DNA from: Zygnema cylindricum
Lineage: Eukaryota; Streptophyta; Zygnematophyceae; Zygnematales; Zygnemataceae
Direction: 5' to 3'
DNA: 28,509 nucleotides
Assembly: GCA_037447655.1 (NCBI GenBank)
Contig: JBBHKE010002251.1
Location: forward strand, 64,001 to 92,509
The notes beneath the pieces were generated by a model, which saw only the letters and a list, made by a program, of their open reading frames with translations, was not told the origin of the DNA and did no database searches. The position numbers and the translations under genes were made by a program. This document shows positions 19,199 through 28,505 of the stretch, in pieces; the stretch's first letter is position 1, and every line of letters starts with the position of its first letter.

Positions 19199-20158
19199 GG
19201 GTACGTCCCCATGTAAGCGATACTTTGAAAAAGTACTTTGGACTCTAATGAAGTGTTCCGTACTACTTTGAAAAGCGTCCCTATGTGTGAAAATGAAATC
19301 GAAACTTTGAGATGTGACGGGTGTAGACGTAGGTACAACTTTGTGACGGTCGACGACGACTACGAAATCGGTGACGCCAACAAAAACAGCGACAGATGTA
19401 GACGTCTAGATTTTTGTAATATTGTGACATTGCAGATGTTTAGGGTTTTGTAACATTGTGACGTCACGCTAATCTATGACAACGTTGACGTCACAGATTC
19501 AAGAAATTTCGGCCATGGATATCCGATTTCGTTTTCTCTACTTTTTTCGCTCTACTTGCCATAAAAATATACATAAAGGTAGTCAAAAGAATTATTTTTC
19601 AAATATCTTTCATTTCATACCAGTTTTGTCGTGCCTCATTCTAAGAAGTGTGAGATAAAAGTGACAGTGTGAGAGGGAGAGGGGAGAGGCGATGATGACG
19701 CAAAATTCTACCGAGGACCCATGAATGAAAGTGGAGGTCCGCGACCCCTGCAGATTTTTTTCCGTACATCCTCGTCCTTTCCGTACATGCGCGTCACGGG
19801 CAGGGAGAAAAACCAGTACTCTCCCTCGTCCTAAAATTTTCCCACTCGTGTGGCGCGTACATGGGCCGTTTTGCATTCGTTGTTTGGGTGGTACTTTCCC
19901 TGAAATCACCTCGCGAGGTAATTTTTGATAAAGTTTTTTGACTGGCTGGATTCTCTTGCCCGAGGGTCGAAAAAAGGAAAACGCCAAAATTTGTTAAGAT
20001 GACGACAAACATGAAGTACATTCAAAGTATCGACTTGACGTTTGTTGTACTTTTAAATAATTCTTTTTTTGTAAGGCTAAAGTTTTTCTCGTACGGAAAT
20101 GCGTTTTGGGTGAGAACGACAGATTAAAGTCGATACTTTAACACATGGGGACGTACCC
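19199..20158. mobile_element. PIF/Harbinger-like non-autonomous element, copy 1, with TAA target duplication
   Basis: 960 bp with perfect 16-bp TIR GGGTACGTCCCCATGT at 19199 and its complement ending at 20158. Both sides carry TAA (19196-19198, 20159-20161), matching the TWA duplication and GG-starting termini of PIF/Harbinger elements. Inside the TIR, ATACTTT-type sequence also pairs. ORFs at 19238-19453 (+) and 19610-19987 (-) lack a DDE or Myb-like motif, so it is probably non-autonomous. Related to 10410-12125. Confidence 0.72.
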
Positions 20159-20161
20159 TAA

Positions 20162-20989
20162 ATCTCAGAACGGTTAATGGATGGCCAAAGGAGCGTGAAA
20201 GAATATCCTCCGCCAGAGATTCGCGGCTTTCGGTGGCCACGTTTCCACCCTGGCGTGAGGCACATGGCCTATGCGACGTGTAGCCACTCGATCTACGTTC
20301 ACCGTGGATACTGTTTTTTATTTCCACGAGGTGCAATGCTATACGTTGAGGCGCTTAAATTTGACCTCCTTCAGGTCACGTATTCCAAACTGAAAGTTTG
20401 GACCGATGGCGTATCTGATTGTACATCGGACAGCCAGCCACGGTTTACGCCCATAACCTTGGAGAATCAAATTAGTCGTTCAATTACCTTTTTTTTCCGA
20501 CAAAAAAAAAATGGTACGGCACCGTACAAAAGAGTACGGCCTTCAGTAAACAACCTCATTTTTTTGTTAGGTTATTGGTTGAATCGGCGGATCGGCCGGA
20601 TTCACGTTTTCGTTCAGTTTGTGTTTTAATTCGGTCCTAGTTTAATTTGTGTTCAGTTTGCGTCGGCAGGATTTGTTACGTCTTGTTTAGTTAGAGTGTT
20701 GTTTAAGGTTCGTGTCATTTGGGATTGTACGGTTGATTAATCATTTAGTGCGTAAGACCGTGTACTATGTTTAGGTCCAGCTCACGGTTAAAGTTCGGTG
20801 TCACTTTTATTTCGGCGATGAAGGTTCCAGCGCGTGTGAGGGAATTTCTGTGAAGTTAGTGGAGTGAGTAATGGAGGAGAAAGTAGGGAAGTCGTGCAGA
20901 GTAAGTCTTCCCGTGTATTCTTGTTTAAGGAGAAGTATGATTCCAGAATTATTGTGCTTCTGTAGTAGTAGATGCATCATGCGTCTGAA
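20162..20989. other. spacer with an unsupported 150-codon ORF
   Basis: The frame at 20177-20629 (+) is long for this region but shows no recognised motif, ends in low-complexity residues, and overlaps ORFs on the other strand. A stretch near 20245-20275 (GGCGTGAGGCACATGGCC) recurs inverted near 22187-22217, suggesting repeated DNA rather than a gene. Confidence 0.4.
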
Positions 20990-21160
20990 ATAGTGATGCA
21001 TCAAAGTAAAGTGAGAGTGAGTGTTAGGAAGAAAGTGAGAATGAGTGTAAGGAAGAAGTAAGTGAGAGTAAGTGGAGAAGTGAGAGTGAGTGAGTGAGTG
21101 AGAAGTGAGTGAGAAGAAGAGATGTAAGTGAGTAAGAAGAGTGAGAGTAAGAGTTTGTAA
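20990..21160 (+). repeat. GTGAGA/GTGAGT purine-rich minisatellite
   Basis: Irregular GTGAGAGTGAGT and AGGAAGAAGT units on the + strand. AATAAA follows at about 21179, so the stretch could be the end of a transcribed repeat such as an LTR, but no paired copy is seen. Confidence 0.6.
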
Positions 21161-21308
21161 AGGAAAAGCCTTTGGCTAAATAAAAGTATATTTGGTCAAT
21201 GTACTTTCTTGTGAGATTGTGAGACTTATTGTGTTAAGCTTCTGCTGTGCATATATTTCTGTCCGGTTTCTTTTGAGGCAACGATCCTGAATTTATCATT
21301 TTTCACTA

Positions 21309-21847
21309 CACCGCCAATCGCTATTAGCGTTGTGTACGCTAATCCCGTCCCGCTTTTTTTTTGTTTTATTCTCAAATAGCGTAGTTTATTCTATTTTTTT
21401 CTTTATTCTATTTAGGGTTATATTCAGTACGTTGTCTCTTAAATAGAGTGGTGTACGGTCAATGTCAGACCGTACATAAATGTACCTTTTTAAGTTAAAA
21501 ATTACAATAAATTAGTTTTAGTAACCGCGGACGCATGAGAATGTGCGTTCTAAAAAGGAAAAAAAACCAGGTCGTAAAAAATCCCGCTCGCACATATTCG
21601 TCCGACAGCCGCGTTTCAACCGTGTGAATGTACGATTTGTGTACGATTTGTCAGATTTTGTACGGAGACCTATATTAGCGTAAGCATGTTTGCGACCGAC
21701 ATTTTTTTTTCAAAGATCCATATTACCATAATCAAACAATTAGAATGTATGATTTTTTCCAAAATTTTCAAATTCTTAAATAGCGTACACCACGGTAATT
21801 ATTTGTATACGCTAATGAAACCTACACGCTAATAGCGATTGGCGGTG
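21309..21847. mobile_element. TA-flanked MITE, copy D
   Basis: 539 bp with a perfect 22-bp TIR starting CACCGCCAATCGCTATTAGCGT, flanked by TA (21307-21308, 21848-21849). The core AAATAGAGTGGTGTACGG...CAGACCGTACA matches the core of copies A and B. Both ends also repeat GTGTACGCTAAT-like segments internally. No ORF of note. Its intact TIR suggests more recent activity than copies E and F. Confidence 0.8.
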
Positions 21848-22064
21848 TAGTGGAACTTCACCTTTAGGGTAAGATTCCATAGAAGAAATGTGGGGTTGTT
21901 TATTCGACGTCGTACGTTTTCGTACAGATTCGTACCATTTTTTTTTTTGAGACGAAACATGTTTATCGTATACCTGTCAGGATGCTCTAAGATTATAGGC
22001 CTAAGTATTGGCCGTTGGATGTTTCACTATTTCAGATCCGCGAAGCAATTGCGCAAATCATCGA

Positions 22065-22127
22065 GTGTGAAGAAACTCTCCTCGTGAGGAGAGTTGCTTC
22101 ACACTGGTCGTGTACCATTGGTACACG
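22065..22127. repeat. two adjacent hairpins (19-bp and 9-bp stems)
   Basis: 22065-22104 is a 19-bp inverted repeat with one mismatch and a 2-base loop (GTGTGAAGAAACTCTCCTC and its complement). Four bases later, 22109-22127 is a perfect 9-bp inverted repeat around one base (CGTGTACCA-T-TGGTACACG). They could be the fused ends of a transposon or a cruciform; no flanking element is recognised. Confidence 0.75.
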
Positions 22128-23043
22128 TGAAAAAGAAAAAAAATATCCACCTCGAACAGTCGATCACAGGCCTACATGCCGTACAGGCCATGTGCCTCTT
22201 GCCTCACGCCACGCTCGATGCAGGTCAACGGAAATTATCTTCGTACGGTACGTTTGACATCCACCGACCTTCAAAGTTTGTCGCGTCTTTTTGCCATTCC
22301 GTTTCGAAATTTTGATTTCCATTTTCAAAACCAAAACCTGGCCGCAAACTTTTCGTACGAATCATTACCTACCTCCGATGGTACAGGATATTACGTTCAG
22401 ATTTTACGTTTGAGTAATATTTGTAGATTTTCTTAACCAATCATAATTTCTAAAGGTTGTTCACTGACCCTACAAAATGGAGCGGACTGTCAGTAAACCC
22501 TGTCAATATACTTGTCCGTACGTTTACTGGGACCGCCTAACGGATACTGAGGCCTTAACAGTTCTACAGTAGTTTCGTTTGTACTTTATAGTGTGAACGA
22601 TTTGGTTTATTTCGTTTGAGTTTCCGTACAGGATTTCCAGTACTTTATGTTCGCGCGTAGCAGTTCATTTCGTGTGCATTCCGTTTTACGGCAGTACTTA
22701 CTAGATGTTTTGTTTCGAGTAGTTGCAGTTTTTGTCGTACTCTAATTTGCATCCAAGTACATGTGACGCTTCTAGAATTAGATTTCGAAATGTAATAAGG
22801 CGACTAAGTGAAAAAGTCAGTTAGTGAGGGATGTAGAATTAATCAAAGGAGAAATCAATGTAGAATTAATATATGAGAATTCATGTGAGCTTCCTTTTCT
22901 GAATTATATATTTTCTCTATTTTATTTTCATGAGAAATCAATGTGTGTAATGTGAGGTGGTTGATGTTTCATTTGAGTTAATTTCGCTTCCGCATTGAGA
23001 AATTTGTTAATTTTCTGCACATTTCGATTGAGTTTCGATCCTT
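22128..23043. other. unassigned spacer
   Basis: No gene supported; the overlapping ORFs at 22015-22436 change frame around the hairpins and have no motif. Sequence near 22985-23035 resembles 15790-15840. Confidence 0.4.
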
Positions 23044-23229
23044 TCAAAGGACAATATGGAAAACTAGGAAAAGTGTAAAAAACAAGACCAACTTTTTGTA
23101 GGATTTTGTTTTACCGTTTATGTCATATTTCGTCCCAAAAATTTCAGCAATTTCAACATCATCAACAAAATAATTTAAGACGAGAAAAAACATGCCGTTT
23201 TCCCATGTAAAAGAAGAATTAATAGACAA
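23044..23229 (-). CDS. possible coding fragment, unknown
   Basis: 61 codons whose middle, YFVDDVEIAEIFGTKYDING, has varied composition and acidic residues unlike the surrounding AT-rich noise. It may be an exon or a piece of a transposon protein. There is no clear start, no confident splice sites and no second copy here. I do not recognise the family. Confidence 0.2.
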   Translation of the reverse strand: MSINSSFTWENGMFFLVLNYFVDDVEIAEIFGTKYDINGKTKSYKKLVLFFTLFLVFHIVL

Positions 23230-23714
23230 GATGTTAAAAATTTCAAATATCTTCTAAGAAAATCTTAACAGGAAAGACGACATCTTTTGATCTCTACTCG
23301 TGGTCACCAACTGAAAAACAAAAAAATAAGGAAAAAATGTATCCGAGCTGTTATAAACGTCAGAAAGTGTACAAATTTTTGACCAAGATGTAAGAAACAT
23401 GTTGTTGGGAAACAACGGAAAGGTAACTACCGAAAAGGTGTTAATACAAATGTTTTTAGAAGAACTGGTAAAAAAAAAAATTGAACCTTAATGAAAATTA
23501 CCCTGGAAATAAAAAATGAAACAAATACTAGCATATCAAATGACCTTTCCGACGCTTTAAAACCCTCTTTGTTACAAAAAAAATACAGGAATAAAAAAAT
23601 GATATAAGAAAAGAAATTATTCGAATCTGTAAATGTTGCAATAACCAGTCAACACGAACACTTGCCATAAATATTTTAAATTAAAGTACCCATTTTATAT
23701 CAAAATCATCCATA
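23230..23714. other. downstream flank of gene B
   Basis: No gene. From about 23530 it aligns with 2340 onward beyond gene A (ATGACCTTTCCGACGCTTTAAA against TGACCTTTTGAGATGCTTTA; TGTTGCAATAACCAGTCA against TGTTGCAATAACTAGTCA). Confidence 0.5.
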
Positions 23715-23833
23715 TTATTCCGACGACAATCGACATCCTTTGCTTTCTATTTTTCCACTAAACTTTTCCAGAAATTGGATCACAAAAAACATGTAAGGTC
23801 GGTAATACGATGAAGTTGTGGAAGGTACAGTTG
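23715..23833 (-). CDS. possible alternative last exon of gene B
   Basis: After ATTTTGCAG at 23834 the phase-1 frame encodes a tail beginning Ala-Thr-Val-Pro and running 38 further codons to TAA at 23717-23715. It would join the conserved donor at 24723 (CCTG|GTGAGA). The gene A counterpart stops after nine residues at the codon where this one reads TAT. Past the gene A stop, in-frame similarity (Q-F-x-E-x-F-x-G) persists, suggesting that A is truncated or the match is chance. Use of this exon is unproven. Confidence 0.3.
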
Positions 23834-23839
23834 CTGCAA

Positions 23840-24440
23840 AATTCAATTTAAAATTACAAATTCAAGTCAGAATTGAAAAAGTCAATCTTGGATTGCGATC
23901 ATTCAAGTCAGAATTGCAAAATTCAAGTTAGGATCAACTCAAATTTGAGACGCAGAAGTTGCAAACTATATTACAAAAATTGCAGCATTTGACCAACAAT
24001 TGCAATATTTCAAGTGAAAACCGCTATTTTCAATTTATAATAGCAAAGGACAGACCTTGACTCGAAGAAAAAATTTACTTTTTCAAATTCAAATTTGAAT
24101 TGAGATGTTCAAGTTAGCATTGCAAAAGCAAGATTCTTGAATTCATTTTACAACTGGAAAATTCAATATGATTTCAGAAATTCAATTTTAGAATTACAAA
24201 ACTAAAGTTAAATTGAAAAATTTCATTAGCAAGATTTAAGTTAAAATTGAAAAATTCAAATTAAAATGAATTAGCTTAAATTGTAAAATTTGATTGGATT
24301 TGCTAAAGTCAAGCTTCACTTCCGAGATTCAGTTCATAATCGCAAAGTTTATGCTAGATTGGAAAAATAAATCGAGAAATTGCAAATCTAAAGTTACAAA
24401 AGAAGAACTGCAAAAGTAAAAGTGCAAAATCTAAGATAGA
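23840..24440 (-). repeat. degenerate AT-rich block downstream of the gene B transmembrane exon
   Basis: Units around AATTGCAAAATTCAAGTTAG, irregular period. Same relative position and orientation as 2646-3110 beyond gene A. Confidence 0.6.
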
Positions 24441-24682
24441 ATGGGTCATATTCCAATAGAGGGACTAATTATATGTTCACATCCTAACTTTTTGGCTCTA
24501 ATTGAGAGAAAAATCCAGATTTAGGCAAAATCAATAATCTTATTTCCCTTTTCCGACAAAAATGAATTTCTATTGCCATACTTTTGCCAAATGAAATTCC
24601 GGCATTAAAAAATAGACGACAACATAACCAACTTTAAAAATAAAATAAAATGCGTAAACAGCCAGCCAATGATAATTTGACA

Positions 24683-27600
24683 TCACTTCCAGCTAACCGG
24701 TCTATGGAGTCCAGATTTCTCACCAGGTTCGCTTTGAACTTTAATTACGTTGACATTTTTACTTTCTTTGAAGAAAAAGACTGAAAATAAATCTCCACAA
24801 ATGAGCAACAAGGCGAAGACTCCTCCCACAACTCCTCCGATTAAAGGGATGAAACGTCTAGACCCTGGTGTTTAAAAGGAAAACATGACATATTTAACGG
24901 TTATATTATGGTTTATCAGAGTTTTTAGGATCTTTCAGTTTTTTTTATGGTGTTTACGGGCGTTTTAGGACTATGTTCATGGCGTCCTGGGTATTGCTTT
25001 CAAGACAAAGAAAGCAATTTCTAACAATGATGGAAATGAAATTTCACTTTGTAATTGTCTTGAGGGAGTTTCCAACAAACATATGAATACATACAATACG
25101 AGATTTCATTAAGACAATTTTAATAAACAACATTAGGCATAAAGCTATAATTTTGCGCTTTAATGCATATTTTCAAGCAGCGTTTATTGTTTTAGCTACA
25201 AAACCACAAGATGAAAGGTTTTATACGGTAAATTGTTAAATTACTATTTAGGAATCGATACCCATATATTTGTAGACAGATTATGGTTTGAAAAACTCAT
25301 AAATAAATTAATTGAAAAGGGCGAGGAGGAGGAAAGGGAGGAGAGAGGACCGGCAAAGGAGGGAGGACGGGGGGAGGAGGGTGGAGGAGGAGAAGGAAGG
25401 AAGGAGGGGGGAGGGAGCAGAGGATGAGGATAAAGGGAGCGAGGGGAGGGAGGAGGGAGGAGCGGGGAAGGAGGGGGAGCGGGAGGAGGGGAGGGGGCGC
25501 GGGAGGAGGGGGGGGGGGGAGGGGAGGAGGTGGAGGGAGGAGAGGGGGAGTAGAGAGGGAGGGAGGAGGGGAGAGAGGGAGGAGGGAGGGAGGAGGAGGT
25601 AGAGGAGTAGGAGGAGTAGGGGGAGGTGGCGGTGGTGGTGGTTATTTAATGTTTCTTACCCTTTTATGTCTGAACATTGATCAAGTTAAAGAACCGATGA
25701 GAAGCAAAACGGTTTTTTTATCAAATTTTAAACATACAATTTTACTAAAATCAAATGTTAGAAAGTGCATTTTTTTATATATGTATACCTGCTGAAGGGG
25801 GAGGACTAGGGGGTGGGTTGGTATTTTGGAGCAGTATTTGAGGAGGGAGGGGAGGAGAGGGAGGACTCGGGGGAGGCGATGGTGGTGGTGAAAACTCTGG
25901 CAACACATGCAACACGGGATTTAGAATAAATTTGACATACTAAACATGTTACTGTATTGTACAGGTAATGTACGGCATGTTATTGTATTTTACAGGTAAA
26001 GTACGACATGTTAATGTATTGTAATGGTAAGGCACGCCATGCAGCATAGTGAATTACACCGCGAATCGTAATTAGAGTAAATTACTCTAATTCGGTCGCT
26101 CGAAATTTTGACTTTATCACATGAAATAGAGTAAATGATTCTAATTTTTTCATTATTCTAGCATTTTTAATTCTATTATAGGTCCTTTTTAAATAGTGTG
26201 GAGTAAAGACGGTGTCAGACCGTGCAAAATTGTACTTTATTAAGTAAAAAAGTACAAATAATGATTTAATATAGGCCGTTATCATGTAGCTGCGTTTTAA
26301 CAAACCACGTAGTGCAAACGTCATAGTGAAGATAAACTGTACGTTTTGCCAAATTCTGTACAAAACCTTATTTACAGTAGAGGATATTATCGTGCCAAAT
26401 TAGATTACTTAAATAAACTACACCGCGAATCGTAATTAGAGTAAATTACTCTAATTCGGTCGCTCAAAATTTCGACTCTATCACATGAAATAGAGTAAAT
26501 GATTCTAATTTTTTCATTATTCTATTTAAGGTAAAGTTTAATTAGCGTTTTTAATTCTAATATAGGTTCCTTTTAAATAGTGTGGAGTACGGACAACCTC
26601 CGACCGTGCAGAATTGTACTTTATTAAGTAAAAAAGTACAAATAATGATTTAATTCAGGCCGTTATCATGTAACTGCGTTTTAACAAACCGTGTAGTGCA
26701 AACGTCATAGTGACGATAAACTGTACGTTTTGCCAAATTCTGTACGAATACCTTATTTACAGTAGATGATATTAACGTGCCAAATTAGAGTACTTAAATA
26801 AATTAGAGTAAACTTCATAGTTGAAAAAGCTTTATCACATAAATTAGCGTTCATTACTCAAATTGTTTTTTTTAGTTTTTGTACTCTAATTTTTTCATTA
26901 CTCTAATTACGATTCGCGGTGTAGAGTAAACTTCATAATTGAAAAAACTCTATCACATAAATTAGCGTTAATTACTCTATTTTTTTAATTTAGTTCTTGT
27001 ACTCTAATTTTTTCATTCCTCTAATTACGATTCGCGGTGTACTGAATTTTAAAGGTAAGGTGCGACATGTTATTGTATCTTAAAATTAGGGTACGGCATC
27101 TAACAGTACAGGTAAAGTACGAATTATCAGCGTATTGTACACCGCGAATCATAATTACAGTAGATAACGCTAATTCGGTCGCCCTAAATTTCGACTCTAT
27201 AACCTTAAATAGAGTAAATGATTCTAATTATTTAATAGAATCACGCTCGCACGTGAAATCGCAGTAAACAAAAAATCAATCACATCGAAAAAAAGCCGTT
27301 CGCATGACTCTCGTCCGTCGACAGCATCGTCGTCAGTGTGAACATTAACTGACATTCAGCGCAACGAATAGTTCTAACGTCATAATGACGTCAAAACTAT
27401 ACGGACTGACAGATTTTGTACATCTACGTAATTTAGTGTTCATAATTTCAGCGCGGATAATTAATGCCGACATAACCCAATATAGAGTACTTAAATAAAA
27501 ACCCAATATAGAGTACTTAAATAAATTAGAGTAAACTTCCTCTGTGAAAAAGTTCTATCACATAAATTAGAGTTCGTTACTGTAATTGTTTTTTTTGGTT

Positions 27601-28227
27601 TTTTTACTCTAATTTTTTCATTATTCTATTTACGATTCGCGGTGTACTGTAAAGGTAAGGTATGGCATGGTATTATATTCTACAGTTAAGGTACAGCACC
27701 TTAACGTATTGTACTGGTAAGAAACTGCATGTCAGCATATTGTATTATAAAGGTAAGGTACGGCATATGTTATTTTATCATACATATAAGATACGGCATT
27801 TTATTTTATCAGACATATAAGGTACGGCATGTTATGTTAGCATACATAAAAGGTACGGTATGTTATGTTTATCATACATAAAGGTACGGTATGTTAAGTT
27901 ATCATACATATAAGATACGGTATGTTATGTTATCATACATATAAAGTACAACCAGTTAGTGCAAATTGTACGGTAAGGTACGGCCGGCAAACGTACTTGT
28001 ACGAATGAAAAGCGTGGTGTTAGTGGTTAAATTTGCCGGTTTAAGGGTGCCGAAAATGAAGCAATCGCCGGCGTAGACAAGGAAACAGACGCAGGAGCAG
28101 TCAGTATTGCAGCGAATCCTGCACAGCGCTTCCGTACTGTTATTTATGATATTGTACGGTACATCGAACAAATTGTACGTATCCAAGTAGGCCACATACG
28201 AATCGGACAGATCGCAAGATGCGGCTT
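24683..28227 (-). CDS. gene B (5' partial): PAN-like domain - Pro-rich stalk - transmembrane protein
   Basis: Paralogue of gene A. Exons 28227-27997 (PAN-like), 25896-25789 (Pro-rich) and 24864-24683 (transmembrane and tail, stop TGA) join in phase 1 to give about 173 residues; the signal exon should lie beyond 28509. The PAN-like part shares the start ASCD and the C-x3-C-x3-C-x-C cluster with a further Cys (AGDCFIF), plus Asn-x-Thr/Ser sites (NNST, NLTT, NTT) that could be N-glycosylated. The linker is SPPPSPPPSPPSPP, interrupted by a Gln/Asn-rich segment. The helix keeps IGGVVGGVFALLLI. The tail differs (FKESKNVN against FRKKVGKD in A) and lacks the Arg-Lys-Lys cluster. Intron 2 has grown to 2,100 bp against 180 bp in gene A. 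All borders are consistent and no stop interrupts the frame, so it looks intact. Confidence 0.75.
24865..25309 (-). other. gene B intron 3, AT-rich part
   Basis: Sequence between the transmembrane exon acceptor (ACACCAG) and the pyrimidine tract; no coding signal or repeat recognised. Confidence 0.5.
25310..25650 (-). repeat. long polypyrimidine tract in gene B intron 3
   Basis: About 340 bp almost purely purine on the + strand (GGAGGAGGGGGGAGG type), hence C/T-rich in the transcript. It ends upstream in CCACCACCACCGCCACC. It occupies the same intron as the 3885-4035 tract of gene A. The long Glu/Gly/Arg-rich ORFs on the + strand are artefacts of base composition. Confidence 0.75.
26057..27039. 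mobile_element. TA-flanked MITE, copy A, split by copy B
   Basis: Outer element with ends CACCGCGAATCGTAATTAGAG and its complement, flanked by TA at 26055-26056 and 27040-27041. Left part 26057-26420 and right part 26924-27039 join at a TA to give about 480 bp that aligns end to end with copy B. No coding capacity. Confidence 0.85.
26421..26921. mobile_element. TA-flanked MITE, copy B, inserted in copy A
   Basis: 501 bp, TIR CACCGCGAATCGTAATTAGAG, TA duplicated at 26419-26420 and 26922-26923. The flanks AAATAAAC-TA and TA-GAGTAAACTTC rejoin to the sequence that copy B itself carries internally (AAATAAATTAGAGTAAACTTC), which proves insertion into a sibling. Confidence 0.88.
27140..27644. mobile_element. 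TA-flanked MITE, copy C
   Basis: 505 bp with ends CACCGCGAATCATAATTA and the complement of ATTTACGATTCGCGGTG, TA on both sides (27138-27139, 27645-27646). Both arms match copies A and B, but the centre (about 27235-27470) differs, with ACGTCATAATGACGT and other unrelated sequence. It also holds a small tandem duplication, AACCCAATATAGAGTACTT, near 27476-27522. Confidence 0.82.
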
Positions 28228-28473
28228 CTGGAGGTTGATAGGGAGGAGGGGAGGCGGGGAAAAGGGGAAGGGAGAGGGGGAAGAGAGGTGGAAGTATGGG
28301 GAGAGAAGGAAGGGGTGAAGGGAGAGGGCGGGAAGAAAGAGGGCCAGAAAAAAAACCAAAAAAAAGGGAGGGGAAAAGATGGTTAGGTAAAGAAACAGAG
28401 AACGGCGTCCAAAAAAAAACGACAAGCTACAACAATGAAGGGAATTCAATCGCAACGAGCCTTAAAAAAATCC

Positions 28474-28505
<32 letters not shown>

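Larger units (their letters stand above)
25940..27955 (-). repeat. minisatellite in gene B intron 2, interrupted by MITEs
   Basis: Units of about 31 bp (CATGTTA(C/T)TGTATTGTACAGGTAA(T/A)GTACGG) occur at 25940-26050, 27042-27137 and 27647-27955, the last shifting to TTATCATACATATAAGGTACGGTATG units. The three blocks are separated only by MITE copies A/B and C, so one array was invaded. The TACGG(C/T)ATG word is shared with the short repeat in gene A intron 2. Confidence 0.75.

Noticed and set aside
20177-20629. 150-codon ORF on the + strand
   Set aside because: No recognised motif, overlapping ORFs on both strands, and part recurs elsewhere as a repeat; length alone is weak evidence.
21304-21308. 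CACTA at the left end of MITE copy D, suggesting a CACTA/EnSpm element
   Set aside because: The other copies share only TA before CACCG, and the nested A/B pair proves a TA duplication, so the CAC is flanking sequence.
25233-25795. Overlapping Glu/Gly/Arg-rich ORFs on the + strand
   Set aside because: They exist in several frames because the purine tract lacks stop codons; this is the antisense of gene B intron 3.
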